From positions 1 through 38,384 of the forward strand of contig JAAYQS010000053.1 in the NCBI GenBank assembly GCA_012519155.1: a stretch of 38,384 bases of DNA. Reading direction: 5' to 3'. The notes below the pieces were generated by a model that saw only the letters and a list, made by a program, of their open reading frames with translations, was not told where the DNA came from and did no database searches. The position numbers and the translations under genes were made by a program. The stretch comes from Clostridiales bacterium (GTDB lineage: Bacteria > Bacillota > Clostridia > Clostridiales > Clostridiaceae). Positions 24,329 through 33,087 of the stretch are shown piece after piece. Each line of letters begins with the position of its first letter. Within the stretch, counting starts at the first letter, position 1.

Positions 24329-26032
24329 TCAATTACTACATTTTTCCTTATTATTTTCATTTAAACAATTAATAATCTGATTGCAAGTTACAGTATTTTT
24401 AAAAATACCCCTACTTATTTTACTTGCCGCAGTTGTATAAAAATTATTTTCTGAAAAAAATTCTTTAGGCTTTCCTAATGACACTATATTTCCATCAAAA
24501 AACATAGCACATCTATCTGATATTTGAGCTGCAAATTCTATGTCATGAGTTACTATTATTATAGTTTTTCCTTGACTTTTTAACATGATTAAAATATCAA
24601 TAAGTTTATTTTTATATATATTATCAATTCCTTTTGTAGGTTCGTCTAATATAATAACTTTAGGTTCTAGTAAAAGAATCTTTGCCAAAGCCACTTTTTG
24701 CATCTCACCACCACTTAAATCATAGGGATGCATTTTAAGTATTTTATTAATTCCAAGAACATTTGAAACTTCAAGAATCTTTTCATTTTTATTATCTTTT
24801 GAAATTTTTATTCCATCTAATGATTCTAAAAGATCAAGCATTACTGTTTTCTTTACAAAAAGACATTGAGGATTTTGTGGAAGTACTCCTAAATTATTAT
24901 AAAATAATTCTTTAGCTTTATACTTTAATATATTTTTAGCCTTATAATAAACTTTACCTCTATAAGGCTTGTTTATGCCTGACATTACAGATATTGTAGT
25001 TGATTTTCCTACTCCATTGCCTCCAACTACAGAAAATACTTCTCCTTCACTTATTTTAATAGATAATCCTTTAATAACATCTGGAGTATTCTTTTCATAT
25101 TTAAACCATACATCTTTTAATTCTATAATTGTATCTTTTTTTACATTATTATCTTCAAAATCATCATTTTTTTTATCTATACTACATACATTATTTAAAC
25201 TGCAATATTTCTTAAGCCACCTTCTACCATCTCTTATATTAATAGGACATTCATTTGATATTCTCTTAGAAACAGACATATATATTCTAGTTGCTGTAGG
25301 AAGAGCTTTTATAAATTCACTATTTATATTATTAAGTTCTTTTGCAATATTAGAAGGATATGTGTTTGCTATAATATTCCCATGCTCCATTACTATAGCA
25401 TTATCCGCCATTTCAAAAACCTCTTCTAATCTATGTTCACTTAAAATTATAGTAGTTCCAAGGTCTAAATTTATTTTTTTTATTGTTTCTAAAAATTCTG
25501 ATGCAGCTATAGGATCAAGTTGTGATGTAGGCTCATCTAAAATAAGTACTTTAGGATTCATAGTCATTATAGAAGCTAAATTAAGAAGTTGTTTTTGACC
25601 TCCTGAAAGATCTGTTGTCTTTTTATAAAACCAGCTTTCAATTCCAAAATAACTTGCCATTTCTGCAACTCTTACTCTTATTATTTCACTTTTGTATCCA
25701 AGGCTCTCCATACCAAAAGCAAGTTTATGCCAAACCTTATCTGTAACAATTTGATTATCTGGATTTTGAAGAACATACCCTATTTCTGAAGCTTCTGTCC
25801 TTAAATCTAATTTATTTATAGGTTTATTACAATATAGTATTTCACCTTGTTTTTCACCATGAGGAGCTAAGGAAGGTTTTAAGTTTCTTAAAAGTGTACT
25901 TTTCCCGCATCCAGATTTTCCACAAAGTAAAATAAAATCCCCTTCCCTTACACTTAAATTTATATTATTAAGAGCTTTTTTATCTTTTAATGGATATGTA
26001 AAATCAAAATTTTCTATTTTTAATATCTCCAT
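24329..26032 (-). CDS. ECF transporter ATPase, fused A1-A2 (predicted cobalamin importer)
   Basis: 567 aa with two complete ABC ATPase domains. First: P-loop GKSGCGKST (38-46), signature LSGGQKQ, Walker B VLILDEPTSQLD. Second (from about 300): GGNGVGKST, LSGGEMQK, VIILDEPTKGID. Group-I/II ECF transporters normally use two separate ATPases; the fused form resembles YkoD-type proteins. It energises the ECF-T/S pair encoded just upstream (9-base spacing to the S gene; GGGGGG site before the ATG). As last gene of the riboswitch-led operon it is expected to be repressed by cobalamin. Confidence 0.92.
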   Translation of the reverse strand: MEILKIENFDFTYPLKDKKALNNINLSVREGDFILLCGKSGCGKSTLLRNLKPSLAPHGEKQGEILYCNKPINKLDLRTEASEIGYVLQNPDNQIVTDKVWHKLAFGMESLGYKSEIIRVRVAEMASYFGIESWFYKKTTDLSGGQKQLLNLASIMTMNPKVLILDEPTSQLDPIAASEFLETIKKINLDLGTTIILSEHRLEEVFEMADNAIVMEHGNIIANTYPSNIAKELNNINSEFIKALPTATRIYMSVSKRISNECPINIRDGRRWLKKYCSLNNVCSIDKKNDDFEDNNVKKDTIIELKDVWFKYEKNTPDVIKGLSIKISEGEVFSVVGGNGVGKSTTISVMSGINKPYRGKVYYKAKNILKYKAKELFYNNLGVLPQNPQCLFVKKTVMLDLLESLDGIKISKDNKNEKILEVSNVLGINKILKMHPYDLSGGEMQKVALAKILLLEPKVIILDEPTKGIDNIYKNKLIDILIMLKSQGKTIIIVTHDIEFAAQISDRCAMFFDGNIVSLGKPKEFFSENNFYTTAASKISRGIFKNTVTCNQIINCLNENNKEKCSN

Positions 26033-26041
26033 ATTTCCCCC

Positions 26042-26767
26042 CTAGGATTCTATAAATCCATATTTTATTTTTATTCTATCTAATTTTTCTATCATAGGAT
26101 TTGATATTATAAATAGAAAGAATACAGTAGCTGCTGCATGAACAAGATCAAATGGAATACCACTTGCATATGTAGCCATAAGTGCTTTAAAAGAAAAATG
26201 TGATGTAAACATAAGAAGTGAACCTATATTAATTATTCCCCCATAAATAAAAAATGTTGAAAGCCCTCCATATATGCAAAGCTGTAATTTATTCTTTTTT
26301 AATCTGCCTTTTTTAAATAATATTCCTGCAATAAATCCTATTATTCCAAAACAAAACATCTGCCAAGGAGTCCATGGACCTTGTCCAAAGAAAAAGTTAG
26401 ATACAAAACCAGACATTGCTCCAACTAAGAAACCACTTTCTGCTCCAAAGCATACTCCTGCTATTATAACAATAGCTACTACAGGTTTAAATTGAGGCAA
26501 CATGTAAAATGCACCTCTTCCTGCTACTGCTATTGCACTTAAAACTGCTATTACTATAAGTTCCCTTCCCTGTGGTTTTCTATCTTCAAATATCATAAAA
26601 AAAGGAATCATTGTATAAATAAGAATAAGGATGCTTATAAAATAATATTTTCTATCATTTAGAAAAAACACTCCAAATAAGATAGTAAGAGGAATTGCAA
26701 TTAAAATAAGCATTGCAGATATCTTTGTGCGTTTTCCTATTTTATTCTTCTTTTTAGTAATATTCAT
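26042..26767 (-). CDS. ECF transporter substrate-binding S component, predicted cobalamin
   Basis: 241 aa with about six membrane helices; basic N-terminus. GFVSNFFFGQGPWTPWQMFCFGIIGFIAGILF is typical of the CbrT-like/DUF-type S components, and an AlaXXXAla-like ECF-T contact (AIAVAGRGAFYM) is visible. The S component gives substrate specificity; the cobalamin riboswitch and the transcobalamin-like proteins in the operon argue for vitamin B12 or a corrinoid precursor. Neither the sequence nor the context proves the ligand. GAAGGAG lies about 11 bases before the ATG; the gene starts 3 bases after the T gene. Confidence 0.85.
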   Translation of the reverse strand: MNITKKKNKIGKRTKISAMLILIAIPLTILFGVFFLNDRKYYFISILILIYTMIPFFMIFEDRKPQGRELIVIAVLSAIAVAGRGAFYMLPQFKPVVAIVIIAGVCFGAESGFLVGAMSGFVSNFFFGQGPWTPWQMFCFGIIGFIAGILFKKGRLKKNKLQLCIYGGLSTFFIYGGIINIGSLLMFTSHFSFKALMATYASGIPFDLVHAAATVFFLFIISNPMIEKLDRIKIKYGFIES

Positions 26768-26770
26768 ATT

Positions 26771-27661
26771 TTATTTACTCCTTCTTATTTTTTGCCATTT
26801 TATTTCTTCAATAAAATCTGCAATTATAGGAATTATACAAAAGGCAAAATAGCATATATCAACTACAACAGAAAATGTAGTATTTCTTGATATTTTTATT
26901 TCTGGAAAATATACAATTCTATTAATTCCATATATTTTTCCTGCTATAATAACTAAAGAAAAAAATATCATAAAAAAAGCTGCTATCTTATCTCTTTTTT
27001 CAAATTTAAAAATAGAAAAGCTACTTCTTCCTTTAAGTCCATATCCTCTTGCTTTCATAGAATCTGCTGTTTCTATTGCATCTTCTAAGGCCCATGTTAC
27101 TAGTATTGATAAAATCTTTATTCCATTTTTAGCTCTTCTTATAATATTCCCCTGAGACATATCCCTTCCTATTGCCTTTTGACCATTACTTATTACTTTA
27201 ATTTGGTTTTTAAATTTAGGCACAAATCTTAATACCATAGAAAATATTAATGATAATTTAGGTATTATTTTTCCAAAAATATATATAAATTTATCTGAAG
27301 TCATTATTTCGTTATAACAAGAAAACCACATTATAACTGAAATGAACATAGATGCTGCAATTATTCCATAAATTATAGATTCTAAAGTCATAGGATTTCC
27401 ATCCTTTAAATACCATAAAATTGTAACTCCTGCATGATTAAACATAGGATTAAGCATAGCCATAAAAATCAGAAGTGGAAAAAGTCCAATTATGTTAAAT
27501 TTAATAGATTTTTTCCCAAGTAAATATATGGAATAAACAAATGATAATATAAGTGAAATTAAAATAAATGCAGGATGAGTAAAAAACATGCTACAAACAA
27601 TAACAAATGTAAAATAATAAAAATTTATAAAAGGATGATATTTATAAAATGCCTTACTCAT
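26771..27661 (-). CDS. ecfT: ECF transporter transmembrane component EcfT
   Basis: 296 aa from MSKAFYKYHPFINFYYF. Several membrane helices are separated by a long cytoplasmic helical part with the coupling motifs (SMKARGYG is the Ala-Arg-Gly motif that docks into the ATPase; WALEDAIETAD precedes it). This is the scaffold that links the S component to the ATPases. The preferred ATG at 27661 overlaps the stop of the lipoprotein gene (ATGAGTAA, 8 bases), suggesting translational coupling; an ATG at 27685 with AGGAAG is an alternative that adds eight residues. Confidence 0.92.
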   Translation of the reverse strand: MSKAFYKYHPFINFYYFTFVIVCSMFFTHPAFILISLILSFVYSIYLLGKKSIKFNIIGLFPLLIFMAMLNPMFNHAGVTILWYLKDGNPMTLESIIYGIIAASMFISVIMWFSCYNEIMTSDKFIYIFGKIIPKLSLIFSMVLRFVPKFKNQIKVISNGQKAIGRDMSQGNIIRRAKNGIKILSILVTWALEDAIETADSMKARGYGLKGRSSFSIFKFEKRDKIAAFFMIFFSLVIIAGKIYGINRIVYFPEIKISRNTTFSVVVDICYFAFCIIPIIADFIEEIKWQKIRRSK

Positions 27662-28868
27662 CTCCAAGCCACTCACACCCAACATCTCTTCCTAGATCAC
27701 ATGTATAAACCCATTCTATTACATCTCCATCTTGAAGCAAGTATCTGCTGCAACCGTAATTTGGGAACCACCCATTAACCTTATACATCCAACCACTAAG
27801 TTCTCCTCCATCAAATTCATAAAGATTATGTATTCCTTCAATATAGTTACTGTTATACATTGGTGTCATAGAATATTCCATATGAATTCCATATTTTTGT
27901 GTTTCCCTTAAAAGTACATCAAAAACAAATTCGCCATCATAAAACTCAACTGTTTTAGAAGCATATATAACCCCATCTGAAGGAATCATCCCTGCCTTTT
28001 TATTTGATTTTGCAATCTCATAATTAGAAGGTATAAGAAGTGTATCGCATCTTATAGATAATGTACAATGCTTTACAATATTTTTATTAACTGTAATATT
28101 TTCAGGTTCAACAGGTTCTTGTTTTCCTTCTGGTACAGGATCTGTATTATAACCATCTTTCTCTGTCCTTGAACCATTTGAAATTTTTACTTTACTACTT
28201 GCTTCTCCCCCTGGACTACTTTCAGAGCCAGAAGTTAAATAATTTCCATTTGAACTGCTACTTCCTTGTTCTTCATTACTATTTTCATTTTCAGCTATAT
28301 TTTTGTTTTGCTGATTATTAGAACTTTCTTCATTACCTTTGCAAGCAATATAAAACTCACCTACATTATCTGTTACTGTAAATGTAATTGTTCCATTATC
28401 TTTAGAATCAAGAGTTGCACTAGTTAAGGCATCATATTTTTCAGATGTACTATCATACTTATAAATTATAACCTCACTATAATCTAATGGTTCATTTAAT
28501 GTTATTGAAAGACTTGGAGTCCAATTAATTTTATCTTTTTCTTCATAAGTGAATTCACATACTATATCAGATTGAATTTTTTCTTTAACATCTTCATTTT
28601 CACCTTTATTAAAATTAATATGCAGATTTGTATCTACTGGATTATTTATAGAACCTCCCATAAACATCCATTGATAAGTTACATCATCATTTTCTCCATT
28701 AAATGTAGCCATATCTTGACTAAACATTAAATTTTCAAAAACCTTAGCTTTTACCACACCATTTTTTGGTATATCTTGGCTTCTATTACTATTTGCTTTA
28801 TTGCAACATATAAAAACAAATGAAAGTATAAAAGCTAAAAAAATACTTAATACTCTTTTATTTTTCAT
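27654..28868 (-). CDS. Lipoprotein with DUF4430 (transcobalamin-like) domain
   Basis: 404 aa. A lipoprotein signal peptide (MKNKRVLSIFLAFILSFVFIC/C) is followed by a beta-rich domain (about 35-170), a Ser/Asn/Gly/Glu-rich flexible linker (about 175-260) and a C-terminal DUF4430 domain (about 265-398) with LSGWMYKVNGWFPNYGCSRYLLQDGDVIEWVYTCDLGRDVG. DUF4430 is related to the C-terminal beta domain of transcobalamin/intrinsic factor. Its position directly before ecfT, with overlapping codons, suggests it delivers ligand at the membrane surface to the ECF S component; this is inference. AAGGAAGG precedes the ATG. Confidence 0.88.
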   Translation of the reverse strand: MKNKRVLSIFLAFILSFVFICCNKANSNRSQDIPKNGVVKAKVFENLMFSQDMATFNGENDDVTYQWMFMGGSINNPVDTNLHINFNKGENEDVKEKIQSDIVCEFTYEEKDKINWTPSLSITLNEPLDYSEVIIYKYDSTSEKYDALTSATLDSKDNGTITFTVTDNVGEFYIACKGNEESSNNQQNKNIAENENSNEEQGSSSSNGNYLTSGSESSPGGEASSKVKISNGSRTEKDGYNTDPVPEGKQEPVEPENITVNKNIVKHCTLSIRCDTLLIPSNYEIAKSNKKAGMIPSDGVIYASKTVEFYDGEFVFDVLLRETQKYGIHMEYSMTPMYNSNYIEGIHNLYEFDGGELSGWMYKVNGWFPNYGCSRYLLQDGDVIEWVYTCDLGRDVGCEWLGDE

Positions 28869-28879
28869 ATAAACCTTCC

Positions 28880-29533
28880 TTATTTTATAGCTATTTTACA
28901 ATTTTTAGTTTTTAATGTGTTCATATTCATAGCAAGGGATGTTTTATCTTCATCACCATTAACTGTTGCAAAAACTGCATCTTTAAAAACAATATTGTAC
29001 GAGTCACCTTTAGCTGCACTATCTTTTAATTTAAAACCAAGTCTTAATACTACATTTTTACTCTTTTTATCAAAGCCTTGACTACAATATGCATATTCTC
29101 CTGCTGTCATATCAAGGTACATTGCATCTATTTCACCTTTTATATTTGAATTTTGTACATTACAACTCCAAGTTGGTGAAACAAGATTATTTCCATCTGC
29201 ACTTTTATCTCCATATGCCATCATTGTTCCAAGTTTTATTCCTGTAAATTCCAATTTATTTTTATCAAATGTAATAGCAACACTAGCAGCTGGATATAAG
29301 TTTTTGGGAAGATCTGATAATACCATATCTAAAGTAAATTCATTTCTATCTGTTGATTCTATTGGTGCAATAGGCATAATTGTAAGAGTAGGCTTGTCTA
29401 TTTCTTTTTTTACTCTAAAGACAGAAAATATAATTAATGATAAAATTAATATAAATATGCAAGAAAATATTACTTTCTTTTTAGTTGACATATTTTTTAT
29501 TTTAGATGGTACACTTTTTATTTTGCTTAACAT
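28880..29533 (-). CDS. Membrane-anchored cohesin-like protein
   Basis: 217 aa. One uncleaved N-terminal membrane helix (about 20-41) is followed by an extracellular domain (about 48-215) with cohesin features: AASVAITFDKNKLEFTGIKLG, then LRLGFKLKDSAAKGDSYNIVFKDAVFAT. Cohesins bind dockerin modules; the product of the gene just upstream ends in a dockerin. The likely job is therefore to hold that protein on the cell. AAAGGATG lies 6-7 bases before the ATG, and the lipoprotein gene begins 11 bases downstream. A hairpin at 29561-29597 separates it from the upstream gene. Confidence 0.8.
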   Translation of the reverse strand: MLSKIKSVPSKIKNMSTKKKVIFSCIFILILSLIIFSVFRVKKEIDKPTLTIMPIAPIESTDRNEFTLDMVLSDLPKNLYPAASVAITFDKNKLEFTGIKLGTMMAYGDKSADGNNLVSPTWSCNVQNSNIKGEIDAMYLDMTAGEYAYCSQGFDKKSKNVVLRLGFKLKDSAAKGDSYNIVFKDAVFATVNGDEDKTSLAMNMNTLKTKNCKIAIK

Positions 29534-29560
29534 AACATCATCCTTTTATAAAAATTTATT

Positions 29561-29597
29561 AAAGGCTGCTAAATAATTTATCTATAAAGCAGCCTTT
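29561..29597 (-). terminator. Intercistronic hairpin, probably a partial terminator
   Basis: AAAGGCTGCT and AGCAGCCTTT pair across a 17-base AT-rich loop; AATAAATTTTT follows on the minus strand. It would let the first gene be made in excess over the rest of the operon. Confidence 0.6.
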
Positions 29598-29603
29598 AAC
29601 TTA

Positions 29604-32273
29604 TTAATTATTTAAAATTGAAAATTCTTTTCCGTTAACATAGTATTCAATAATTCCAAGTGCATCTGATGTATTAATTCTTGAATCTCCAGTAACATTC
29701 ATTTTTATAACTTTAATACCTTCTGGTGCGCTGCTTTTTCTAAGCCATGTTGATAAAGTATTTAATGCATCTTGTGCATTTACAATATTATCATCATTTA
29801 CATCACCAAATTTCATAGAAGATACTTCTAATGAAGAGTCTATTAAATATTTACTTATATCATTAAAATCTTCAAGTTCAACTGTTGAATCTACTAAAGC
29901 CACATATGTTTTTACACCTTTTTTATTTGTTAATTCTTCATTATATGTCATTTCTGTATTGTCACCAAAAATAATTTTAGGTGTTCCTTCTATATTTATA
30001 AATTCAACTGCTACAGCTTTCTTATTAAGAGGAATCAAATCAATTCCATCACCATTAAATAAAACTCTTGCAGAAGCTTTTACAACCTTTGCTACCTTAG
30101 AAGAAGATAAAGCTTCAGAAGTATCCCATGATGATATATCACTTTCATCAGAACCTTTTTTTAATTCAAGATTATCAACTTTAAAATTAAGTTCACTATC
30201 TTCTGGCAAATCATTTTTAACCCTTGCATTTATTGTAAGTAGTTCATTTGGAAAATCATTATTTAAAATATTTATATCTGATAATGTAGTATTTCCATAA
30301 ACTATTCTTAATGTATTTCCTTCTACACCAAAATCAGGTGTTCCACCAGAAATATTTGAATTATTCATTGAAATTCCTGTAATCTCAATTCCATCCGGAA
30401 TAGTTATAACACCATCTAATAACTTAAAACTTCCTTGTGGCCAGCTTCCTATATTTAAATTCACATTAAAACTATATCCTGCCTTACCACTTATTTTTTC
30501 TGGCATAGTTAACTTAACTTTTCCTTCAAAATTATCTTTATCATCTTTATTTTGAATATCAGTCATATTATAAAGAGAAGTTTGTCCATTTACAAATCTA
30601 TTATATGCAACAAGAGCATACATAGCTTGATCTGTTGCCATTCCATTAGGTGCTGTTTCAGATTGTACATGTTTAAAACCGCCACCATTTACGTAATAAT
30701 TCATAATAGCACTTACAGTCCAATTTCCATTTTTAACAAATCTCTCATCTGTTTTTGGATCTATTCCAAGAGCTGTTAAAGCAGTTATAACTTGAGCTAT
30801 ACTTTCACTATTAGTAGTACCCCAACTTGAATAACCACCTTCTTCATTTTGCATATCTGAAAGTTTTTGAACAGCTCTGTCTATATAAGGTTTTACTTTC
30901 TCATCATCTTTATATTTAGCAAGAGCCTGAAGAGCCATTGATGTAATATCTGGATCTGCATTAGTACCACCTAATGCCCAACCACCAGCCTCATCAGTTC
31001 CTGTTTTAATTTCTTTACTTAAAATATAATCAATAAGCCCCTGTCTTGTAGTTTGAGTTGTAGCTGTGCTGCTAATTGGAATTTCATAGTTTTTTGTATC
31101 TAGGGCTATAAGTGCAAAAATAGGACCATTTATTCCTTGTTTTTTTATTTTATCAAAATCAGATAAATAGCTTAAAAGATTATATCCAGAAACATTTGTA
31201 ACATCTTTACCTATTGAAGTTAATCCAATAATAAGTCTTGAATACTCAGTATACTTTGATGTACTAAGAACCCCACCACACTCATTTAACTTATCTTCTA
31301 TATTTTTATAGTAAGTTTCATAATAATTATCTGAAACATTATATCCAGATCTTGCAAGGGATAATATAGTCCATTCACCTGAGAATGTTCCCAAAGTAGG
31401 ATTTGGTGTATTATTATATAAATAATCTCCTGTACTCTTTACTGCATCTTGAACAGAAACAGAAGGCTCAATTGCAGGAATCTTTTTATCATCATCTTTG
31501 TTTTCTAGTGCATTATTTAAATCATTTAATGCTTTATCAACATCTTCTTGAGAAGCATCTGCTGTTTCTAAAACTGTATAAGCATTATCATATGCTTTCT
31601 TTACTTCTTTCTTTGAAAGTAATTGATCTACCTTTTTATCAGCATTAATATTTCCAATTGCTTTTGTAAGCTCATCCTTATTGGCAATTTTTATATAAGA
31701 TCCTCCAAAGGAACCTGATCCTTCATCAGAATAGCCTCCCCCTATATCCATGCCATAACCATATACAGTAAACTGCCATCTAATAACTTGTCCATCTTCT
31801 AATTTACAATCAGATGCTCCATAGTTTGGAAAGGCATTGTTTACACAATACATCCAACCAGACATTGATGTATAATCAAATTCTCCAAGCCATTCACTAG
31901 AACTTCTTTCTGATACAGAACCACACTGATCTAATATATATTGTGGAACATTTACTTCTCCTTCATCTTCATCTCTTATATATGATAAATAAAAGGCACT
32001 ATCAACACTTCCAGTATTCTCATAATTTCCTTCGCCAAGTACCTTGGTCAAAAGTTCAGCTACAGTTTCTCCAGCCTTATAGGATACTGTAATTGGTTCT
32101 ACAATATATCCTTGACCTAATGTAAATTTTTCAACGGAAATAGTCACATGCCCATCAGCTTCTGTTGAAAACATGCTTATTACCTTAGCTAAAGGATTGT
32201 TTACCACTCCAAATATTACTGTAAAAACAACAAGTAAACTAACAAGGAGCTTTAAATAATTCTTCTTTTTCAT
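29604..32273 (-). CDS. Secreted transcobalamin-like protein with cohesin-like domain and dockerin
   Basis: 889 aa. Signal sequence (1-31); DUF4430 domain (about 41-178; MSGWMYCVNNAFPNYGASDCKLEDGQVIRWQFT); a short helical FIVAR-like module (about 195-262); a terpene-cyclase/prenyltransferase-like alpha/alpha toroid (about 270-580; repeats such as GGWALGGTNADPDITSMALQAL and GGYSSWGTTNSESIAQVITAL); a cohesin-like beta domain (about 590-745); a further beta segment; and a dockerin (820-882) with two Ca-loop repeats (GDVNDDNIVNAQDALNTL and NVTGDSRINTSDALGII). Human transcobalamin combines the same two folds in reverse order (alpha toroid, then beta domain), so this is a plausible corrinoid-binding protein. 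AGGGGG precedes the ATG; the cobalamin riboswitch lies in its leader. Confidence 0.9.
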   Translation of the reverse strand: MKKKNYLKLLVSLLVVFTVIFGVVNNPLAKVISMFSTEADGHVTISVEKFTLGQGYIVEPITVSYKAGETVAELLTKVLGEGNYENTGSVDSAFYLSYIRDEDEGEVNVPQYILDQCGSVSERSSSEWLGEFDYTSMSGWMYCVNNAFPNYGASDCKLEDGQVIRWQFTVYGYGMDIGGGYSDEGSGSFGGSYIKIANKDELTKAIGNINADKKVDQLLSKKEVKKAYDNAYTVLETADASQEDVDKALNDLNNALENKDDDKKIPAIEPSVSVQDAVKSTGDYLYNNTPNPTLGTFSGEWTILSLARSGYNVSDNYYETYYKNIEDKLNECGGVLSTSKYTEYSRLIIGLTSIGKDVTNVSGYNLLSYLSDFDKIKKQGINGPIFALIALDTKNYEIPISSTATTQTTRQGLIDYILSKEIKTGTDEAGGWALGGTNADPDITSMALQALAKYKDDEKVKPYIDRAVQKLSDMQNEEGGYSSWGTTNSESIAQVITALTALGIDPKTDERFVKNGNWTVSAIMNYYVNGGGFKHVQSETAPNGMATDQAMYALVAYNRFVNGQTSLYNMTDIQNKDDKDNFEGKVKLTMPEKISGKAGYSFNVNLNIGSWPQGSFKLLDGVITIPDGIEITGISMNNSNISGGTPDFGVEGNTLRIVYGNTTLSDINILNNDFPNELLTINARVKNDLPEDSELNFKVDNLELKKGSDESDISSWDTSEALSSSKVAKVVKASARVLFNGDGIDLIPLNKKAVAVEFINIEGTPKIIFGDNTEMTYNEELTNKKGVKTYVALVDSTVELEDFNDISKYLIDSSLEVSSMKFGDVNDDNIVNAQDALNTLSTWLRKSSAPEGIKVIKMNVTGDSRINTSDALGIIEYYVNGKEFSILNN

Positions 32274-32403
32274 AATATCCCCCTAAAAAATTAATAATAA
32301 TTCAAGTATTATTTTTTATATTTTTATTATTAATTATTATGGTGATATCCTATTAAAAGCAAAACAGCAGAATAATAACTATGTAAAATTTTGCAAAAAA
32401 TAA

Positions 32404-32422
32404 GGAGACAAAAAATGCCTCC
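32404..32422 (-). terminator. Riboswitch expression-platform terminator
   Basis: In the minus-strand RNA GGAGGCA, 5-base loop, TGTCTCC (one G-U) is followed by TTATTTTTT, an intrinsic terminator between aptamer and first start codon. It predicts shut-off by cobalamin. Confidence 0.85.
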
Positions 32423-32424
32423 AA

Positions 32425-32545
32425 ATTAAAGCATAACCTTGCTCGAGGCTCATGCTTAATAAGGAAGATCTGACTCGTCTCTAAAAATAGAGCATTTCAG
32501 TTGCGGCACAGTCTCGGAATCTCACCGAAGTTCCACCTACTATTA
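32425..32545 (-). ncRNA. Cobalamin riboswitch
   Basis: Read on the minus strand from 32545, the conserved core is present: GGTGAGATTCC, then GACTGTGCCGCAACTG (the C-C-G-C-x-ACTG element), a CTCTA-TTTT-TAGAG stem, the B12 box GAGTCAGATCTTCC, and a P13-like hairpin (AAGCAT ... ATGCTT, 32428-32457). The terminator at 32404-32422 follows. The 5' part is short compared with the longest AdoCbl forms. It is about 130 bases before the transcobalamin-like gene. The rest of the gap 32274-32679 holds AT-rich leader and the candidate promoter at 32624-32652. Confidence 0.9.
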
Positions 32546-32623
32546 ATTTAAATCATATAAAAACAACACTTGTTAACAATAAATACAACATTCATTAATA
32601 AAAAGTTCATACTTATCTTCCTT

Positions 32624-32652
32624 ATTATAATTTATATTTAATTTTTTTACAA
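32624..32652 (-). promoter_or_regulatory. Candidate promoter of the cobalamin operon
   Basis: Minus strand: TTGTAA, 17 bases, TATAAT. Transcription would begin about 70 bases before the riboswitch aptamer. Confidence 0.6.
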
Positions 32653-32679
32653 TACTTTTTGTTTATTGTAAACCTCACC

Positions 32680-33063
32680 TTATTTTACTACAGGACTAAA
32701 ATCATCATTATCCATACAAAAAAATCCTCCTAATTCTTTTGTAATTAACATCATAACTTTCTTTGCATTTTCAAAACTTTCATGAACCATTTTAGTTGTA
32801 AATATACTCTTTATATTATGATTTTCAACAAATTTATTGCTTTCTTCATCACCTAAATCATTTTCTATTTCTTCCATATCTAAATATGTATTATCTAATA
32901 ATTTTATTGAAACAACACCTAGTTGGTCCCATAAATCAATTTCTAAATTACTATTTTCAAGTGCTTTACTTATTTGAACTGCTGTAATTTCTTTTTCATT
33001 CATATAAAGCCATTCATCATATACTATTTCAGGCTTTTTTTCTTTATTTTTTTTATTGCCCAT
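32680..33063 (-). CDS. Hypothetical protein
   Basis: 127 aa from MGNKKNKEKKPEIVYDEWLYMNEKEITAVQISKALE. A basic N-terminus leads into an acidic alpha/beta-looking domain (LEIDLWDQLGVVSIKLLDNTYLDMEEIENDLGDEESNKFVENHNIKSIFTT, then HESFENAKKVMMLITKELGGFFCMDNDDFSPVV). No signal or membrane helix; I do not recognise the family. The ATG at 33063 has GGAGGAG 8 bases upstream, and an earlier in-frame ATG at 33087 has none. It follows the small lipoprotein gene by 24 bases, so the two are probably an operon. Confidence 0.7.
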   Translation of the reverse strand: MGNKKNKEKKPEIVYDEWLYMNEKEITAVQISKALENSNLEIDLWDQLGVVSIKLLDNTYLDMEEIENDLGDEESNKFVENHNIKSIFTTKMVHESFENAKKVMMLITKELGGFFCMDNDDFSPVVK

Positions 33064-33087
33064 AAAATTTCTCCTCCAAATATGCAT

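Noticed and set aside
24969..25598. A 209-codon plus-strand open frame
   Set aside because: It is the exact antisense of the ECF ATPase, whose Walker and signature motifs are intact; no ribosome site, and the translated text is the usual antisense low-information mix.
32655..32690. Inverted repeat TTTACAATA/TATTGTAAA as a terminator for the 32680 gene
   Set aside because: No T-run follows on either strand; part of it overlaps the candidate promoter of the B12 operon.
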